Positions 10,590 through 25,500 of a DNA stretch of 64,000 nucleotides are shown here, in pieces (the stretch's first letter is position 1; every line of letters starts with the position of its first letter). Origin of the DNA: Hemicordylus capensis (Eukaryota > Chordata > Lepidosauria > Squamata > Cordylidae); assembly GCF_027244095.1 (NCBI RefSeq), contig NC_069665.1, positions 4,032,501 through 4,096,500 of the forward strand, in the 5' to 3' direction. A program made the position numbers and the translations under genes. Under the pieces are notes generated by a model that saw nothing but the letters and a program-made list of their open reading frames with translations, searched no databases and was not told where the DNA came from.

Positions 10590-13500
10590 CAAATTGCTTT
10601 CCAGTTTTAGCCCAAGTTACCAAAAACCTGCCTAGATCTAAATACTACTTAGAAATGTAGGAAGCTGGCCCTGGAAGGTTAGACCATTGGTCCATCTAGC
10701 ACTCGTGGCTGGGGAGGATGGAAGTTCAACAACAGTAGTTCAACAATAAGAATAATAGTTCAACAACAGCTGAAGAGCCAAGGTTGCTTGCCCCTGGTCT
10801 ACACTGATTGGCAACAGCTCTCCAAGGCTTCACACAGGAGTCTCTCCTCCCTGGAGATGCTGCCCGGGATTGAACCGGAGACCTTCTGTATGCAAAGCAG
10901 ATGCTCCACCACTGAGCTATGGTTCCATCTCCTAAGGGGAATATCATACAGCAGACAGTGCTCACATGTAGTCACCCATCCAAATGCAAAGCAGGACAGA
11001 CCCTGCTTAGCACAGGTGCAATTCATGCTTGCTACTGCGGGACTGGATCTCCTCCCCTGCTTTGAAATGCTGCTTTAAAAAGGTGCTCCATTTTCAGTGA
11101 GTCATAACGGGACTTTCACAGTTTTGCCTTCTGCCTTTACTGCAGAATTGCAGCTTTATTTCAGAATGTGGCCCTGGAGAGGAAACTCCAGAGCCAAACC
11201 CTATTTTTCTGTAAACCACCAGAGACAGAAGTTTAGGGCAGTGTACATATCAAATCAAATAAAAGCAAGTTTGCACTGAATGCATCAAAGGCAGTTCCAA
11301 ACATATACTGCTGTTCTATGAATGCTACATCTGTCTTCACCAATGATCACTTTGTCTCTCTTGCATCCCTTCTGCCCACAGTGACTTTGACTGGAGTTCT
11401 GTCGATACCTCCAATTTACCAGAGTCTTACAGGACAAATTCGGCCAAGGAGCAGCTGCTGTTGCAAGTGGCTGACAACTTTCACCGACAATATGCACACC
11501 TCTGCCCCGACCGTGAGCCACTTTTCCTCCACCCTGTGAATGAATGTGGCATCGAAGTAAGTGATTTGGGGCTAGAGTCTTACCCAATGTCTGTTATGTT
11601 GCCTACGGAGGGTTTTAAAAAAATGGTAAAGGTTTATTTTAAGAAGCTACAGGTGAAACTCGGAAAATTAGAATATCGTGCAAAAGTCCATTAATTTCAG
11701 TAATGCAAATTAAAAGGTGAAACTGATATATGAGACAGACGCATTACATGCAAAGCGAGATAAGTCAAGCCTTAATTTGTTATAATTGTGATGATCATGG
11801 CGTACAGCTCATGAAAACCCCAAATCCACAATCTCAGAAAATTAGAATATTACATGGAACCAAGAAGACAAGGATTGAAGAATAGAACAATATCGGACCT
11901 CTGTATGCTTATATGTATAAGCATGCATATCTATTCAGTACTTGGTTTGGGCCCCTTTTGCAGCAATTACTGCCTCAATGCGGCGTGGCATGGATGCTAT
12001 CAGCCTGTGGCACTGATGAAGTATTATGGAAGACCAGGATGCTTCATTAGCGGCCTTCAGCTCTTCTGCATTGTTTGGTCTCATGTCTCTCATCCTTCTC
12101 TTGGCAATGCCCCATAGATTCTCTGTGGGGTCAGGTCAGGCGAGTTTGCTGGCCAGTCAAGCACAGTACACTGTATACTTTTCAGAGGTCCGATATTGTT
12201 CTAGTCTACAATCCTTGTCTTCTTGGTTCCATGTAATATTCTAATTTTCTGAGATTGTGGATTTGGGGTTTTCATGAGCTGTACGCCATGATCATCACAA
12301 TTATAACAAATAAAGGCTTGACTTATCTCGCTTTGCATGTAATGCGTCTGTCTCATATATCAGTTTCACCTTTTAATTTGCATTACTGAAATTAATGGAC
12401 TTTTGCATGATATTCTAATTTTCCGAGTTTCACCTGTACAAACCAAGATAGAAAGCCTTCACCTGTACTAGGAACCTCAAGGTGGAAGGAAAGAAGAAAG
12501 AACAGAGAGAACGAATATGAATACACTGAATATTTATATACTGCTTTTCAACACAAGTTCCCAAAGTAGTTTACATATAATAAGATAAGATAAGAAAGGG
12601 CTCACAATCTAAAAAAATATAGACACCAGCAACAGCCACTAGAGGGGTGCTGTGCTGGGGATGGATAGGGCCAGTTGCTCTCCCCCTGCTAAATAAAAAG
12701 AGTCACCACACTAAAAAGGTGCATCTTTGCTCTGTTAGAAGGGGATAAAGAAGGAGGGAGTGTCCTAAGAATGCCAGTCTACCAACCACAGAAGAGTTGG
12801 ACAGAGATAGAAATGAGGCAATCCTGTCCTCTCTACTTCCGCTTCCGATGGCCCTCGTGGTCAATAGGAGGTAGAGGGTATTAAGACTTGATGCCTTTGG
12901 AGTCACACCTCCATCCTTGTGAAAGAGACCACAACTCTGGCCAAACCAGCTCCACAGCCAGGAAAGTTGTAGCGAGGGATTTTAAGGCTCCTTTGCAGGT
13001 GTGGGGAAATCAGCACACAACAGTAAGGACCAAGTAGCCCGATATGTTTCAAGGACTGACCTGTATTAAAATTAACAATAAAACAGTTGAAAATTGTGTT
13101 AGAGTTTGTAATTATTTTTCAAAGTGCCAACAAAGGAAGCTACTCACTCCAGTTACAGAGTAGAGCGCAGAGTTTTTTGGTTCATCTAAAGAACACGCAT
13201 GGAGATTGTAGTGCAATCCAAACTAAATAGCTTTATTGGTGAAATACTTTCTGATAGTAAAGACCGATCCCTGTCTAAAAGCTACATAATGGATAGATGT
13301 GGGGGTCAGGGGGGAGAGAGATTTATTTTATTATTTATTTATTTATTTGATTTCTGTACCGCCCTTCCAAAAATGGCTCAGGGCGGTTTACAGAGAAATA
13401 ACAAATAAATAAGATGGATCCCTGTCCCCAAAGAGCTCACAATCTAAAAAAGAAACATGAGATAGACACCAGCAACAGTCACTGGAAATACAGTGCTGGG

Positions 13501-16500
13501 GGTGGAGAGGGCCAGTTACTCTCCCCCTGCTAAATAAAGAGAATCACCATGTTAAAAGGTGCCCATTTGCCAAGTTAACAGGGGTAGGTTTATTGGTGAA
13601 ATAATTTATTGGTGATGTTTCCATCTACTCTCCTAGAGGAAAAGAAATGAACTGACTCCCTTCAGGGAATAGCTGAGCAGTCAAGGCAGCGGTCATAGAG
13701 TAGAGGTAAAGCAGGGACAGGCAAGGAGACCCTCACTAACTACCTCTACACCCAATGCTCTTAGTGATCATTAGGTTAGTTGGTGCAAAAGGTCGATGCA
13801 CTGGAACTCCATCTCCAACAAATTGTGCATAGGCCTTGGGGTTTGGAAAACCATTAAAGCTTGCAGTGCACCAGTGTTTTCAGGACAAAGGACAGTTCTG
13901 GGGCCATATTTAAGTACCTTAAAATATACTTATTTGGCCTGGACTTCCAGAGTTTTAAATGATTAATTGTTTTAAACGGTTGCCCTGATTTTCAGGGTTT
14001 TTAGTTGTTTTATTGGTTTTATTGTGTTTTAATAGTTTGATTTTAATTGTTAATTTGTTTTAATTGTTTTTATCATGTTGTGAAACCCCCTGAGCCATTT
14101 TGGAAGGGCGGTATATAAATCAAATAAATAAATAAATAAATATGCTGTTGTTGTCTTCCACCAAAGACTTGAGACTTTCTGTCCCCCCGAACATCTCCAC
14201 TAACCAACATCATTTTGTTGCAGAAATTTGTGAGCACCACCGTGCGTCCGACATTGCTCCCCTACTCAGAGTTGTACAACTGGGATGGCGCTGCCCGCTT
14301 TGTGTCTGACTATCTCAACATGGAGCCTCTTCCGTCTCCCATTGCACCGGTAAGCAATAGGACCAGTGTTCCTACTAACAGGGATTCCCAGATGTTGTTG
14401 ACTACAACTCCCATAATCCCCAAGCAAAAGCCATTGCAGCTGGGGATTCTGGGAGTTGTAGTCAACAACATCTGGGAATTCCCATTAGAGGGAACACTGA
14501 ATAGGACTGTCCCAAATTCTTTGCCTTGCCCATCTTGTATGGCCCATATAAGTTAGTAGAACCTGGGTTCCCATTTGGACATTTGTGAAGAGAGCCCATT
14601 CAGTGTAGGAACCCAGGGTGCACATTTTGACTTCCAAATCCCTAGACCTCTTAGGCCCAGGATGTTTGAAGGACTACGTGCTCCCATAGGAACCTGACCA
14701 CAGTTCAAAATCTGCATTGGAGGCCCTTCTTTTGGTATTGTCACCTTCAAAGGTGATGCAGGTGGTGAACAGAGAGAGGGCCTTTTGAGTGGTGGCACCC
14801 CAGTTGTGGAAGAGAGCTGGCCTTGTGGTAGCAAGCATGACTTGTCCCCTTAGCTAAGCATGGTCCACCCTGGTTGCATATGAATGGGAGGACCATGAGC
14901 ACTGTAAGATATCCCCCTTAAGAGATAGAGCTGCTCTGGGAAGAGCATCTAGGTTCCAAGTTCCCTCCCTGGCAGCATCTCCAAGATAGGGCTGAGAGAG
15001 ACTCCTGCCTGCAACCTTGGAGAAGCCGCTGCTAGTCTGTGAAGACAATACTGAGCAAGATGGACCAATGGTCTGACTCAGTATATGGCAGCTTCCTATG
15101 TTCCTATGAATGTTCTCCCCAGAGACACTTGGTTGATGCTTTTCAGTACCAGGGAAAGACAATTTTATTCTCCCCTGCTGTGAATAGATAGATCTGCTGT
15201 TTCTTGGTTTATTACTGTTTGGCCTCTGTTTTCACTGCTGCTTTTGCAACTAGTGTACATTTCAATGGGCTTAGATCAGGGCTGCTCAACCTTGGCCCTC
15301 CTGCAGATGTTGGCCTACAACTCCCATAATCCCTGGCTATTGGCCACTGTGGCTGGGGATCATGGGAGTTGTAGTCCAAAAATAGCTGGGGGGCCTAAGT
15401 TGAGCAGGCCTGGCTTAGATGCTAATTGGTTGGATTTTAAAACATGTTTTGTATGGGGTTACTTGCCTCGGAAATCTAGAAATCTCTTTACAAAAATAAA
15501 AGAGCTGCCTTGCCCTTTAACATCCTTGACTCAGTTGCCAACCTTCTTGGACTTTCCTGGAGTCTTCCGAAATTGGTGTCAGTCTCCAGGTGACTTTTAG
15601 AAGTGATCCCGAGATTTTTATGGCATGATATTGTGAAACCTATTGCAACGGGGTGGTGGGGGTGGGGGGATCTTCAGGTGTAGCTTCAGTCAGGGTTGGC
15701 AACCCTAAAGCCATTTGCTGTTTGGGGCAGAAGGAAAGTTTCAGGAGCAACTCCTCAGTTTTTGCAGGGAGGAAAGACACCTTTGGGTGGGCAGTATGGT
15801 CATTAGGTTTGGCAAGGGGGAGTCTCAAATGCTTAGCGGGGAGAGCCACATCCCCTGTGGTCTAGGGTTGAATTCTAATACTTAGGAATGCAATTTTGGT
15901 TGTTGCATAAATTAAAAGCCTTCGAATTAGTGAAAAGTGTCCTCGACCAGCAGACATTTTCAAAAGAATAAAATTTTCAATACAAGTGCTTGCAAAAACC
16001 AGGGGTGGAAGGCACCGTCTTTGGAGAGGTATCCTCTTGCCTTTTTGCTGATATAGGAAATAATATCTCTGGTGTCTGCTGCAGAAACCTTATCTAATAT
16101 ATTTTAAACATTATATTAACCATATATTATAGAAATCTTAACGATTTCCCCAACAGGTGTTTTCTGTGCAGCCATCACATATTATCTAAATCTCCTTTCC
16201 AGCAATTAATGTTATAATTCGGATAGTTTTGTTGATCTGTACAGCAGTAACCTCCCTTGGCTACCTGAGTGCTAGGAAGGAGGATGCCAGAAACTGGTGG
16301 GGATTTTCCATTTAGAAGCGTGCCTTTTCCCTGTACAGCCCAGCTACATGTACTCCCCAACCACCATCCTGCGCTACCAGAGGGGGAACTGCTTTGACTT
16401 CAGCGTGCTCCTCTGCTCTCTGCTGATTGGCGCTGGTTACGATGCCTACTGCGTGAACGGCTATGCCACCCGGGAGATGTGCTTGATGGACGAGACCAGA

Positions 16501-19500
16501 GAGGTGTGCCCGCTGCTGAAGAAATCAGAAGAGGTGAGGGTCATTCAAGGGCAGAGTGAGGAGCTGAGCTCAAATGTGGGCAAAAGGGGTGGGGGGCCAA
16601 AGCAGCAATTCCCCTGCCACTGTCCTTGGAAAAAAGAAGAGTCAAGGCATCTTCTCCAACTGGTCTTGTGGCTGCAAGCATGAATTGTCCCCTTTGCTAA
16701 GCATGGTCTTCCCTGCTTTCATTCTGAATAGGTGACCACATGCATGAGCACTCTAAGATATTCCCCTGAGGGGATGGGGCTGTAGCTCAGTGGTAGAGCA
16801 TCTGCTTTGCATGCAGAAGGTCCCAGGTCCACTCCAGGTAGGGCTTGGAGAGACTCCTACCTGTAACCTTGGAGAAGCTGCCACCAGTCTGGGTAGACAA
16901 TACTGAGCTGGATGGACCAAGGGTCTGACTCGGTATATGGCAGCTTTCTATGTCCTGCCTTCCAAATGGTCCTGGAAGGTATTGAAATTCTGAATGGCCA
17001 ATGGCCATTTGGAAATTCCATGCACCCTTTGGCTCTCTAGAAGGAATCAGGGCTTTTCCGTGGGCATTCCCCATCTATCCATGGCATATCCCCATCTATT
17101 TGGTGGCTATAGGCCACCTCCAGCCTCAGAGGCAAGATGCCTCTGAATACCAGTTTCAGGGGAGCAACAGCAGGAGAGAAAGCATGCCCTCGTTTCCTGA
17201 GAGGCATCTGGTGGGCCACTGTGGGAAACAGGATGCTGGATTAGATAGGCCTTGGGCCTGATCCAGCAGGGCTGTACTTCTGTTCTTATTCATTTTAGTA
17301 CATTCCCTAGAGCATCTGCTTTGCATGAAGAAGGTCCCAGGTCCCTGGCAGCATCTCCAGGTAGGCCTGAGAGAGACTCCTGCCCATAAACTTGGAGAGG
17401 TCACTGCCAGTCTGTGTCTGTGGACAATACTGAGATAGATGGACCAATAGTCTGACTTGGCAGATGGCAGCATCCGATGTTCCTGTGTGTTCCACCCTGT
17501 TGCTCTTCCAACAGATGCCAGTGAGTTCCACTAGAGGGTAGCAAAGGCTTATTTTTCCAGAGGATGAAGGCAGGTTCCTTCCTGGTTCGTTCCAAAGGGC
17601 CATAGGAATGCATACAATTTCCAAATGGCTATTGGCCATTCAGAATTTCAGTGCATTCCATGGCCATTTGGAAAGAGGAACATAAGAAGCTGCCTTCTAC
17701 CGAGTCAGACCCTTGGTCCATCTAGCTCAGCCTTGTCTACACAGACTGGCAGCAGCTTCTCCAAGGTTGCAGGTAGGAGTCTCTCTCAGCCCCATCTGGA
17801 GATGCTGCCAGGGAGGAAACTTGGAATCTCCTGCATGCTAGCAGGCCTGTGCTCTTCCCAGAGCGGCTCCATCCCCTAAGGGGAATATCTCACAGTGCTC
17901 ACACATGTAGTCTCCCATTCAAGTGCAAATCAGGGTGGACCCTGCTTAGCAAAGGGGACCAGTCATGCTTTTGACTACAAGACCAGCTCTTCCATAAATT
18001 ACTGTAGAAACTGGAACAAAAATAAATGGATCAAATCGTCCACTTCCCTTGACCCACATTCTGCAATGGGAATTCCAGCCATATTTATTGTATTTATTTA
18101 GCATATTGATATACCACCCACTACCGAAACCTCTAGATGGTTAAGACCTGGAGCAGTTCTAATCTGAACAGCAATAAGGGTCCACCCTCCCCTCCCCGCA
18201 GCCCCCTTAAGGCCTTGGGAGAAGCTACCAAATGGAATATGGACACCACCCATTGCCTTGAACCAAAGACAGACATCCTGTGTCCAATGACGATTCAGTA
18301 ATTCCCTAGTACAGGGGTTCTCATACTTGGGTCCCCAGATGCTGTTGGACTACAACTCCCATCATCCCCAGCAACAATGACCTTTGGCCAACAACACCTG
18401 GAGAGCCACATTGGCGAGCCCCTTCTCTATTAGGCAGAAGATAAGGCAGATTTCCGGCACAAGACCAGGAGAGCTGGCCTTGTGGCAGCAAGCATGAATG
18501 GTCCCCTTTGCTAAGCAGGGTCTACCCTGGTTTGTATTTGAATGGGAGACTACATGTTTGAGCACTGTAAGATATTCCCCTGCGGGGATGGGGCCACCCT
18601 GGGAAGAGCACCTGACTGCTTGCATGCAGAAGGTTCCAAGTTCCCTCCCTGGCAGCATCTCCAAGAGAGGGCTGAGAGAGATTCCTGCCTGCAACCTGGG
18701 AGAAGCCGCTGCCAGTCAGTATAAACCAGGCCTGCTCAACTCTGGCCCACCTGCAGATGTTGGCCTACAACTCCCATAATCCCTGGCTATTGGCCACTGC
18801 TGCTGGGGATTATGGGAGTTGTAGTCCAAAAACAGCTGGGGGGCCAAAGTTGAGCAGGCCTGGTGTAGACAATGCTGAGTTAGATGGACCAAGGGTCTGA
18901 CTCAGTATATGGTAGCTTCCGATGTTTCTATGTTCCTAATTGCTTTATTTTTGCGTCCTTCCGACAGGTCGTAGTAGAGGCTGTGAAAGAGAAACCCAAG
19001 AAGTATGCCATCAAGCCACTCCGAGATCTGCGGAGCAAATTTGAGATGCGACTGGAGGCAAAGGCGCAAGCGATCGTGCAGGCAGCTGATCAGAAGAAGC
19101 AGAAGGAAGAAGACGAGAGGATCGCGGTGAGCAAAAATGGCCCGTAGGCCGCTCTTTGGAACATAGGCTGCTGCCTGATACCGAGTCAGACCCTTGCTCC
19201 GTCTAGCTCAGAATTGTCTGCACTGACTGGCAGCAGCTCTTCAGGGCTGCAGGGAGGGATCTTTCCCAGCCCCACCTGGAGATGCTGCCGGGAAGTGAAC
19301 CTGGGACCTTCTGCATACAAAGCAGAGGCGACAGCCCTACCCCCACCCCCGCCTTGTTTGAGTTCTTCCTGGCACACGATTCTAGAGCAGGGGTTCCCAA
19401 CCTGTGGTACTCTAGATGTTGCCGGGGATGATGGGAGTTGTAGTTCATCAACACCTGGAGGGCCACAGGTTGGGAACCCCTGCTCCCTAGAGAATAGAAA

Positions 19501-22500
19501 TGGAGCCAGTATCCCCTGCCATTTAGAAGAGGGCTGAAGATGATCGTTCAAGGCAGGGGTTCTCAAACCTGGATTCCCAAATGTTGGATTACAGCTACCA
19601 GCTTTGTGGCTGAGGATGATGGGAGTTGTAGTCCAACAACCTCTGGGGACTCCAGTTTGGCACCTCCTGGGTGAAGGCATGAGTAGGCCGCTCATGTGAA
19701 TAGGCTCTAGAGCTGGATCAGCAATTCCTTTCTCCCAGTATGGCAGGCAGTTCAGTCTGCAAATATGGCCACGTAACACAGTCCATCATGGAGATCCTTT
19801 GGCTATTATTTGTTCAGTAGCGACACCCTTGGAAAGAAAGGGAAGGCCTTCTAGGGCAGCCATCGTGGGTCACTGCTCTTGCCTTTCTCCCTGCTGCAGG
19901 AAGCCGAGAAACCCAAACCTGATTCTCTGTACGGCCTGCGGGTCCATGGCTGGGTGCTGGTTCTTTCAGGCAAGCGGGAGGTGCCGGAGAGCTTCTTTAT
20001 TGACCCCTTTACGGGGAAAAGCTACTGCACCACGGATGACCACTTCCTCGGTATTGAAAGCGTGTGGAACCATCGGAATTACTGGGTCAACATGCAAGAC
20101 TGTTGGAATGCCTGCAAGGTGATCCCTTTAGCTCAGTGGAGTGGCTGGGCGGGTCCGCCGTGCATCGTCCGGGGCAAGAGCCTTCCCCATTAGAGGGAAA
20201 GCCAGTTCCCACCCTGTGCACGCTAGGCCCAGCTGAGCTGTGTAGGCTGGCAAATGGGCCCTTCTGGGAGACATTTAGAGCCTGTTTTTGCTGCCTAGCC
20301 ATTTTAATCATTTATTTATACAGGGACACCTCAGTATCTGCGGGGGTTCCGTTTCTCGCCACTACCGCGAATAAGGGAACCGTGAATACTGAGTCATTAG
20401 GTCTATGGCATTGTGGTGGCTGGGTTCCTGGAGGACTGAAAAATATGGACAAAATGTGCAAAAATGTGGGGAGGGGGCAATGACCCCCCCCCAAGTGCCA
20501 AAATCTGTTTCCCCTCCTGCAAAAACCCACAATTTTTGGAGCTTTTTTGGTCAAAACGAGCCACAAAATGGTGGGTGGGAATGACCTCGGACGTCATTTC
20601 CGCCCACCCCAACCCAAAGATATGCAAAAATTAACCCTTTATTTGCCAATTTTTATTGCATATGCCAAAGTTAGGTGCCAATTACTCAACCACGGAAACG
20701 TAAAACTACGGGTGTCAGGTCCACAAATGCCGAGGTTTGCTGTATCTGTGTAAACCACTTTAGGAACTTTTTGTTGAAAAGCGGTATATACACATCTATT
20801 GTATCTGTAACATGCAGAGGGGTCCCTGGGGCCTCCGGTTCATTAGTCCTTCCTGGTCCTGTTCAAGCTCTCTGCTGCAGCCCCCGTCACGATCTGGTTC
20901 CCTGACTACCTCCTGATCAGACCCCTCCGAGTCTGATTCCGGTGGCCCGAGGCAATCCCTGACATTGGCTCTGCAAACCCCCTGATTCAGTGGTGCAGAG
21001 AGTCAGGCACCCCCAGAGCCCCTTTTCCAGAGAAGGGCAGCTGATGCCTTAGACGTGGGGCAGTAGGGGAGGGTGCCCCATGGAAACAGACTAGGGGCTA
21101 ACACTTGCAATACTCCCCACCCCGGGTCCTTTAATATAGGTACTTCCTTTTAGGACCTCTTGTTTGACCTCGGGGACCCTGTGCGGTGGGAGTTCATGCT
21201 GCTAGGAGCCGACAAGCCTATCCTGTCACTTCCAGAAGTGGAGGAGGAGGAAGAAATGGGGGATGATGAGATAGAAGATTTGGTAAGTGGCCATGCTAGT
21301 TTTCTTGCTCATCACGACTCCCTGGACTGGAAGTGGGTCCAGCCAGTGTCACTCAAATGACCGAATTCCCACGGGTTTATAAAGCCCCACCACCACCACT
21401 TCCAAGCATGCAAGGTAACTTGCACGTCAGGAGTTCATCAGCTTGTAGGGGGTTTGCAGTCCAAATGGAGATCAGAGTCCAGGAGATGAATTCTGTTGCG
21501 ATTTGTGCAACAGCGCCCACAAAAGAATCTACCCACTCCAGTTACAGAGTAGAGTGCAGAGTTTAGTTGTTGCAGTTATTTAAAGAACACCCATGGAGAT
21601 GGTTGTGCAATCTAAAAACTAAGTTGATTGACTGGTGAAGGACATTTGAGATAGGAAAGACCTATCCTTTCTATCAGCTACATAATGAACAGGTAGGGAG
21701 AGAGAGAGATGTTTCCATCTTCTCTCTAGGAACTTAGGAAGAGGACTGACTCTCTAGAGGAAGTACCTGAGGAGTCAAGGCAGGGGTCATAGAGTAGAGG
21801 CAAGCAGGGCCAAGTAAGGAGACCCTCACTCACTACCTCCACTCCCAATGCCCCTAGTGGTCATTAGGATAATCTGTGCAAAAGGTCGATGTACTGGAAC
21901 TCCACCTCCAATAAATTCTTCAGTATGATGAATTGTGGAAAGTTGATGGTTGCTAGGTGAAAAGATGCATGGGCCTCTTCTAACTAGAACGCCTATGTTA
22001 CTTTTCTCTCACCTATGTGAGATCTAGCTTATGTAGCCGATGTTACTTTTATCTAACCCATCTGAGAGAACGTCTGTCCCATGGCTCCAGGAATCTTAAC
22101 GAAAGAGGAGAGCTGCTTACTCTGGAATGGAGAGAGGAAGCCCCTTGCTTCTGGGAAATCCTACAGAACCTAGGCTGAAGGCTGTAGAGCAGTGGTTCCC
22201 TACCTGGGTGCCTCCAGATGTTGCTGAACTACAACTCCCAGCATCCCCAGACACAATAAATGGTAGCTGAGGCCAGTGGGAGTTGTAGTTCAGCAACATC
22301 TGGAGTTTTAGTTCAGGGGTTGAGAACCACTGCTCCAGACAACTACGCCGGATTCTGGCTAGACCACACAGCAATTACATGCCCTGCTAAAGAGCGAATG
22401 CATAACAACATAACATTTCTCCCCTGCATGCATTTTATGCCCTTGATTTCTCTGTGCCAACACAATGAGGACATTCTCCAGACTCCAGAAGCAGAGCAGG

Positions 22501-25500
22501 ACTGAGAAGCCTAAAGCAAGGGCAGGGAGCCTTTAGCACGCCAGCTGTTGTTGAACTACAACTTCCATCATCCCCAGCCACAATTTATTGTGGCTGGGCA
22601 TGACGGGAGCTGTGGTTTAGCAACAGCTGGCGTGCCCAAGGTTCCCTAGCCCTGCCTTAACAGATCCTTTTTATGGGTCTCAACAGCTTAAAGAAGAAGA
22701 ACCCAAGGGTTTTGACATGCCTGCATCCTGGGTCGACCAAATCCATATATCTCCCAAAGGTATTCTTTTATTTTGTTCCACCTTGACTGTTTTATGGAAT
22801 AGCCACAAGTGTTGACCCAAAGGGCCACACACAGGCAGCTCCCATCAGCCATTGTGGCTGGCGATGATGGGAGTTGTAGTCCAACAACATTTGGAGGCCC
22901 AAGGTTGGGAACCCTTGTAATAACACAACTCTCTTAATTAACCTAGTGACAACAGAACAAGGCAAAAGACACAATGGAAAAGATAAAGCTTTAGCAACCA
23001 GGAGGCAGGATCAACATCCGGGATTTTTTAGTTTTGAAAAAAGGCAACTTAGGGAGGTTTATAAGATTATGCATTGGTTTGGAAAAGGTGGACAGAGAGA
23101 CATTTTTCTCCCTCTCTCACAGCACTAAGGGTTATCCCATGAAGCTGATTGCCAGGAAATGTAGGAATTACGTTTTCACATGGTGCAGAAATAATTAGTC
23201 TATGGAATTCTTTGCCATGGGATGTGATGATGGCCACTAGCTTAGATATCTTTAAAAGGGACTTGGGGAAATTCTTGGAGGAGAAGTCTATCAATGGGTA
23301 CTAGTCTTGATGGCTATAGGCCAACTCCAAACTCAGAGGCAGGAGGTCTCTGAATACCAGTTGCAAGAGAGTAACAGCAGGAGAGAGGCTATGCCCTCAC
23401 CTCTTCCTTGTGGGTTTCCCAGAGACATCTGGTGGGCCACTGTGGGAATCAGGAGGCTGGACTAGATGGGCCTTGGGCCTGATCCAGCAGGGCTGTTCTT
23501 ATGGCCTTCCCAAGAAAGAGATGTCTTTCCAGAACTGGGGGCTTCTACACACAAGATCCTGTCCTGTATGTTCACCAGCAGAACTTCAGTTGCTCTCTAT
23601 GTGCTTCATGTTCATGGCCTGATCTTCTTCCTCTTCTTGTCTTCAGAATTTGAGACCCGCTGTCCCCAGGGCAAGAAGGTGATTCAGTACAAGTATGCCA
23701 GGCTTGAACAGTGGGCACCTTACCTGAACAGCAGCGGACTGGTCTCTCGCCTCACGATCTTTGAGGATCTTGACTGTAAGCAAAACGTAACCCTGCCCCG
23801 GACACTCTGAGAAAGGCAGAGAGCCTTTTCACCCATGGTAATGGAGCCTTTCAAGGAAAATATCTGGGTGAACTTAGTGGTCCCTAAGTCACCCTTGGGA
23901 TTTCAGCCACTCATATTAAAAAATAAATCAAACACCAAGGACAGCAACAATGCAGGACAAATCCCTGAAATGTTGGGTCAGTGTAGAAAACGGGGGAACT
24001 GTTTTTCCCCTTCCAAAACCAGCATTAGGTGAGCACTTTTGCACTAACGATGTGAGATGGTCCATCCAAGCCCTCTTGTCCTTGAAAAAGGACTTTTACA
24101 AATCAGACATAGAGGTCAATTTGTTATGGGGCAGCTAACAAATAAAGTTCTGCATTATTTATTATTCCTAAGGTACCAGAGTGTTGAAGGTGAAGGAATG
24201 GTTCAAGAACCGAGAAGACCTGCTGGAGACCAGAGAACTGAATAAGAAGACCCAAGTGACAACTGAGCACTTTGGCCCTGGGCACCTTCAGGGTCTCAAA
24301 GGTACCCAGGTCCCATAAAAGGCATTTCATCCTGAGAAAGGAACAGACACATTCCCTTTGTGCTCCTCAGCTGATGTGTGAATCACCCCTGGGGAGTAGC
24401 ATTGGTTGGGATGAGAATGAAGTCCTAACAGCAGCCCAATCTAGCAGGAAGGAGTCTCCGGGTGTATTTGCTTTGATCAGGACTCACCCAGTGGAATTGG
24501 GGGTAGGCTGTGGTCAAATTCTAACAAGAGCAAATGAGGATCCAGGGGCCAGAGGCAGATGATGTGGTCTATAGGACAGGCTGATGGCCAGGTTTCAGTA
24601 GGGTGTGGAATGGCAGAGTGAGTTTGCCAACAAGGGCAAGCCCAGGGGAGCCCTTAGACCGGATCCACAGGGATCCTATTGACTCCCTTCTTCTTGGACC
24701 TATCCTTCAGTTCCCATTCTGACTCCTGTCATAAAGGCGCTGTGGAGCAATAAAGCTCAGATCAACCAGCCGTTCCGCCTGTAAGTTGCTTTGCTGGAAC
24801 AGAGAGTAGAGTGCATCAGCCTTGTTGCCAGAGTCCCCAGTTTGAACTCTCCAATGCCACACACCTTTCTGGTTCTTATGCTGTACATACTTATGGATAG
24901 GGGCAAAGAGCCATCTGGGATGGTGTCCTCCCCTCAGCCTCTGGAAATCTAATTCACGCACTCCTCTGGCTTCTGAGATTTCTGCAGGCATTGCCCCTAA
25001 CACCTTCTTGCCACCCAGGCCTCTCTGTCATTCCTTAGCACACATCTACAAGACACTGGTCCCGGAGACGGAGCGCACCATGGACTTTTACAGCGAGACC
25101 CGGGTAGATGGCCTTCAGAAACGTGTCGAAACTCCCCAAGACATGACTGAGTATTTTGAAGGGCGCTCGGATTTCCTGATCTACCGGCACACTGACTTTG
25201 GGAAAAGAGCCAAAAAGGTTGGCCCCACTCCATTTTCCGGTGGAGACACGAACGCCCGGCCAATTCTGGTAAGTGTAGCACAGTGGCTTAATAGAGCTGG
25301 CGGAGTGGAGCAGCAAAGCAGCTCAGCTGCAAAGCAGGAAGGCCCTGGTTTGACCACCCTCCTCCATGGTCTCACCCAGCAGCCTCTCTCTCACTCCCGC
25401 TCAGCCCTCCATCTGCGATATGGAGGCAATGATACCGATCTCCCCTATAGAGTTGTTGCCAGGATTGCCTAGGTTAGTGCAGGGGTTCTCAACCTTGGGT

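Noticed and set aside
16787-16850. Apparent tRNA-Ala gene (TGTAGCTCAGTGGTAGAGCA)
   Set aside because: It is the head of a dispersed SINE present many times in the window; no closed acceptor stem.
19186-19779. 197-codon minus-strand frame
   Set aside because: Composed of a SINE and two MITEs read in antisense.
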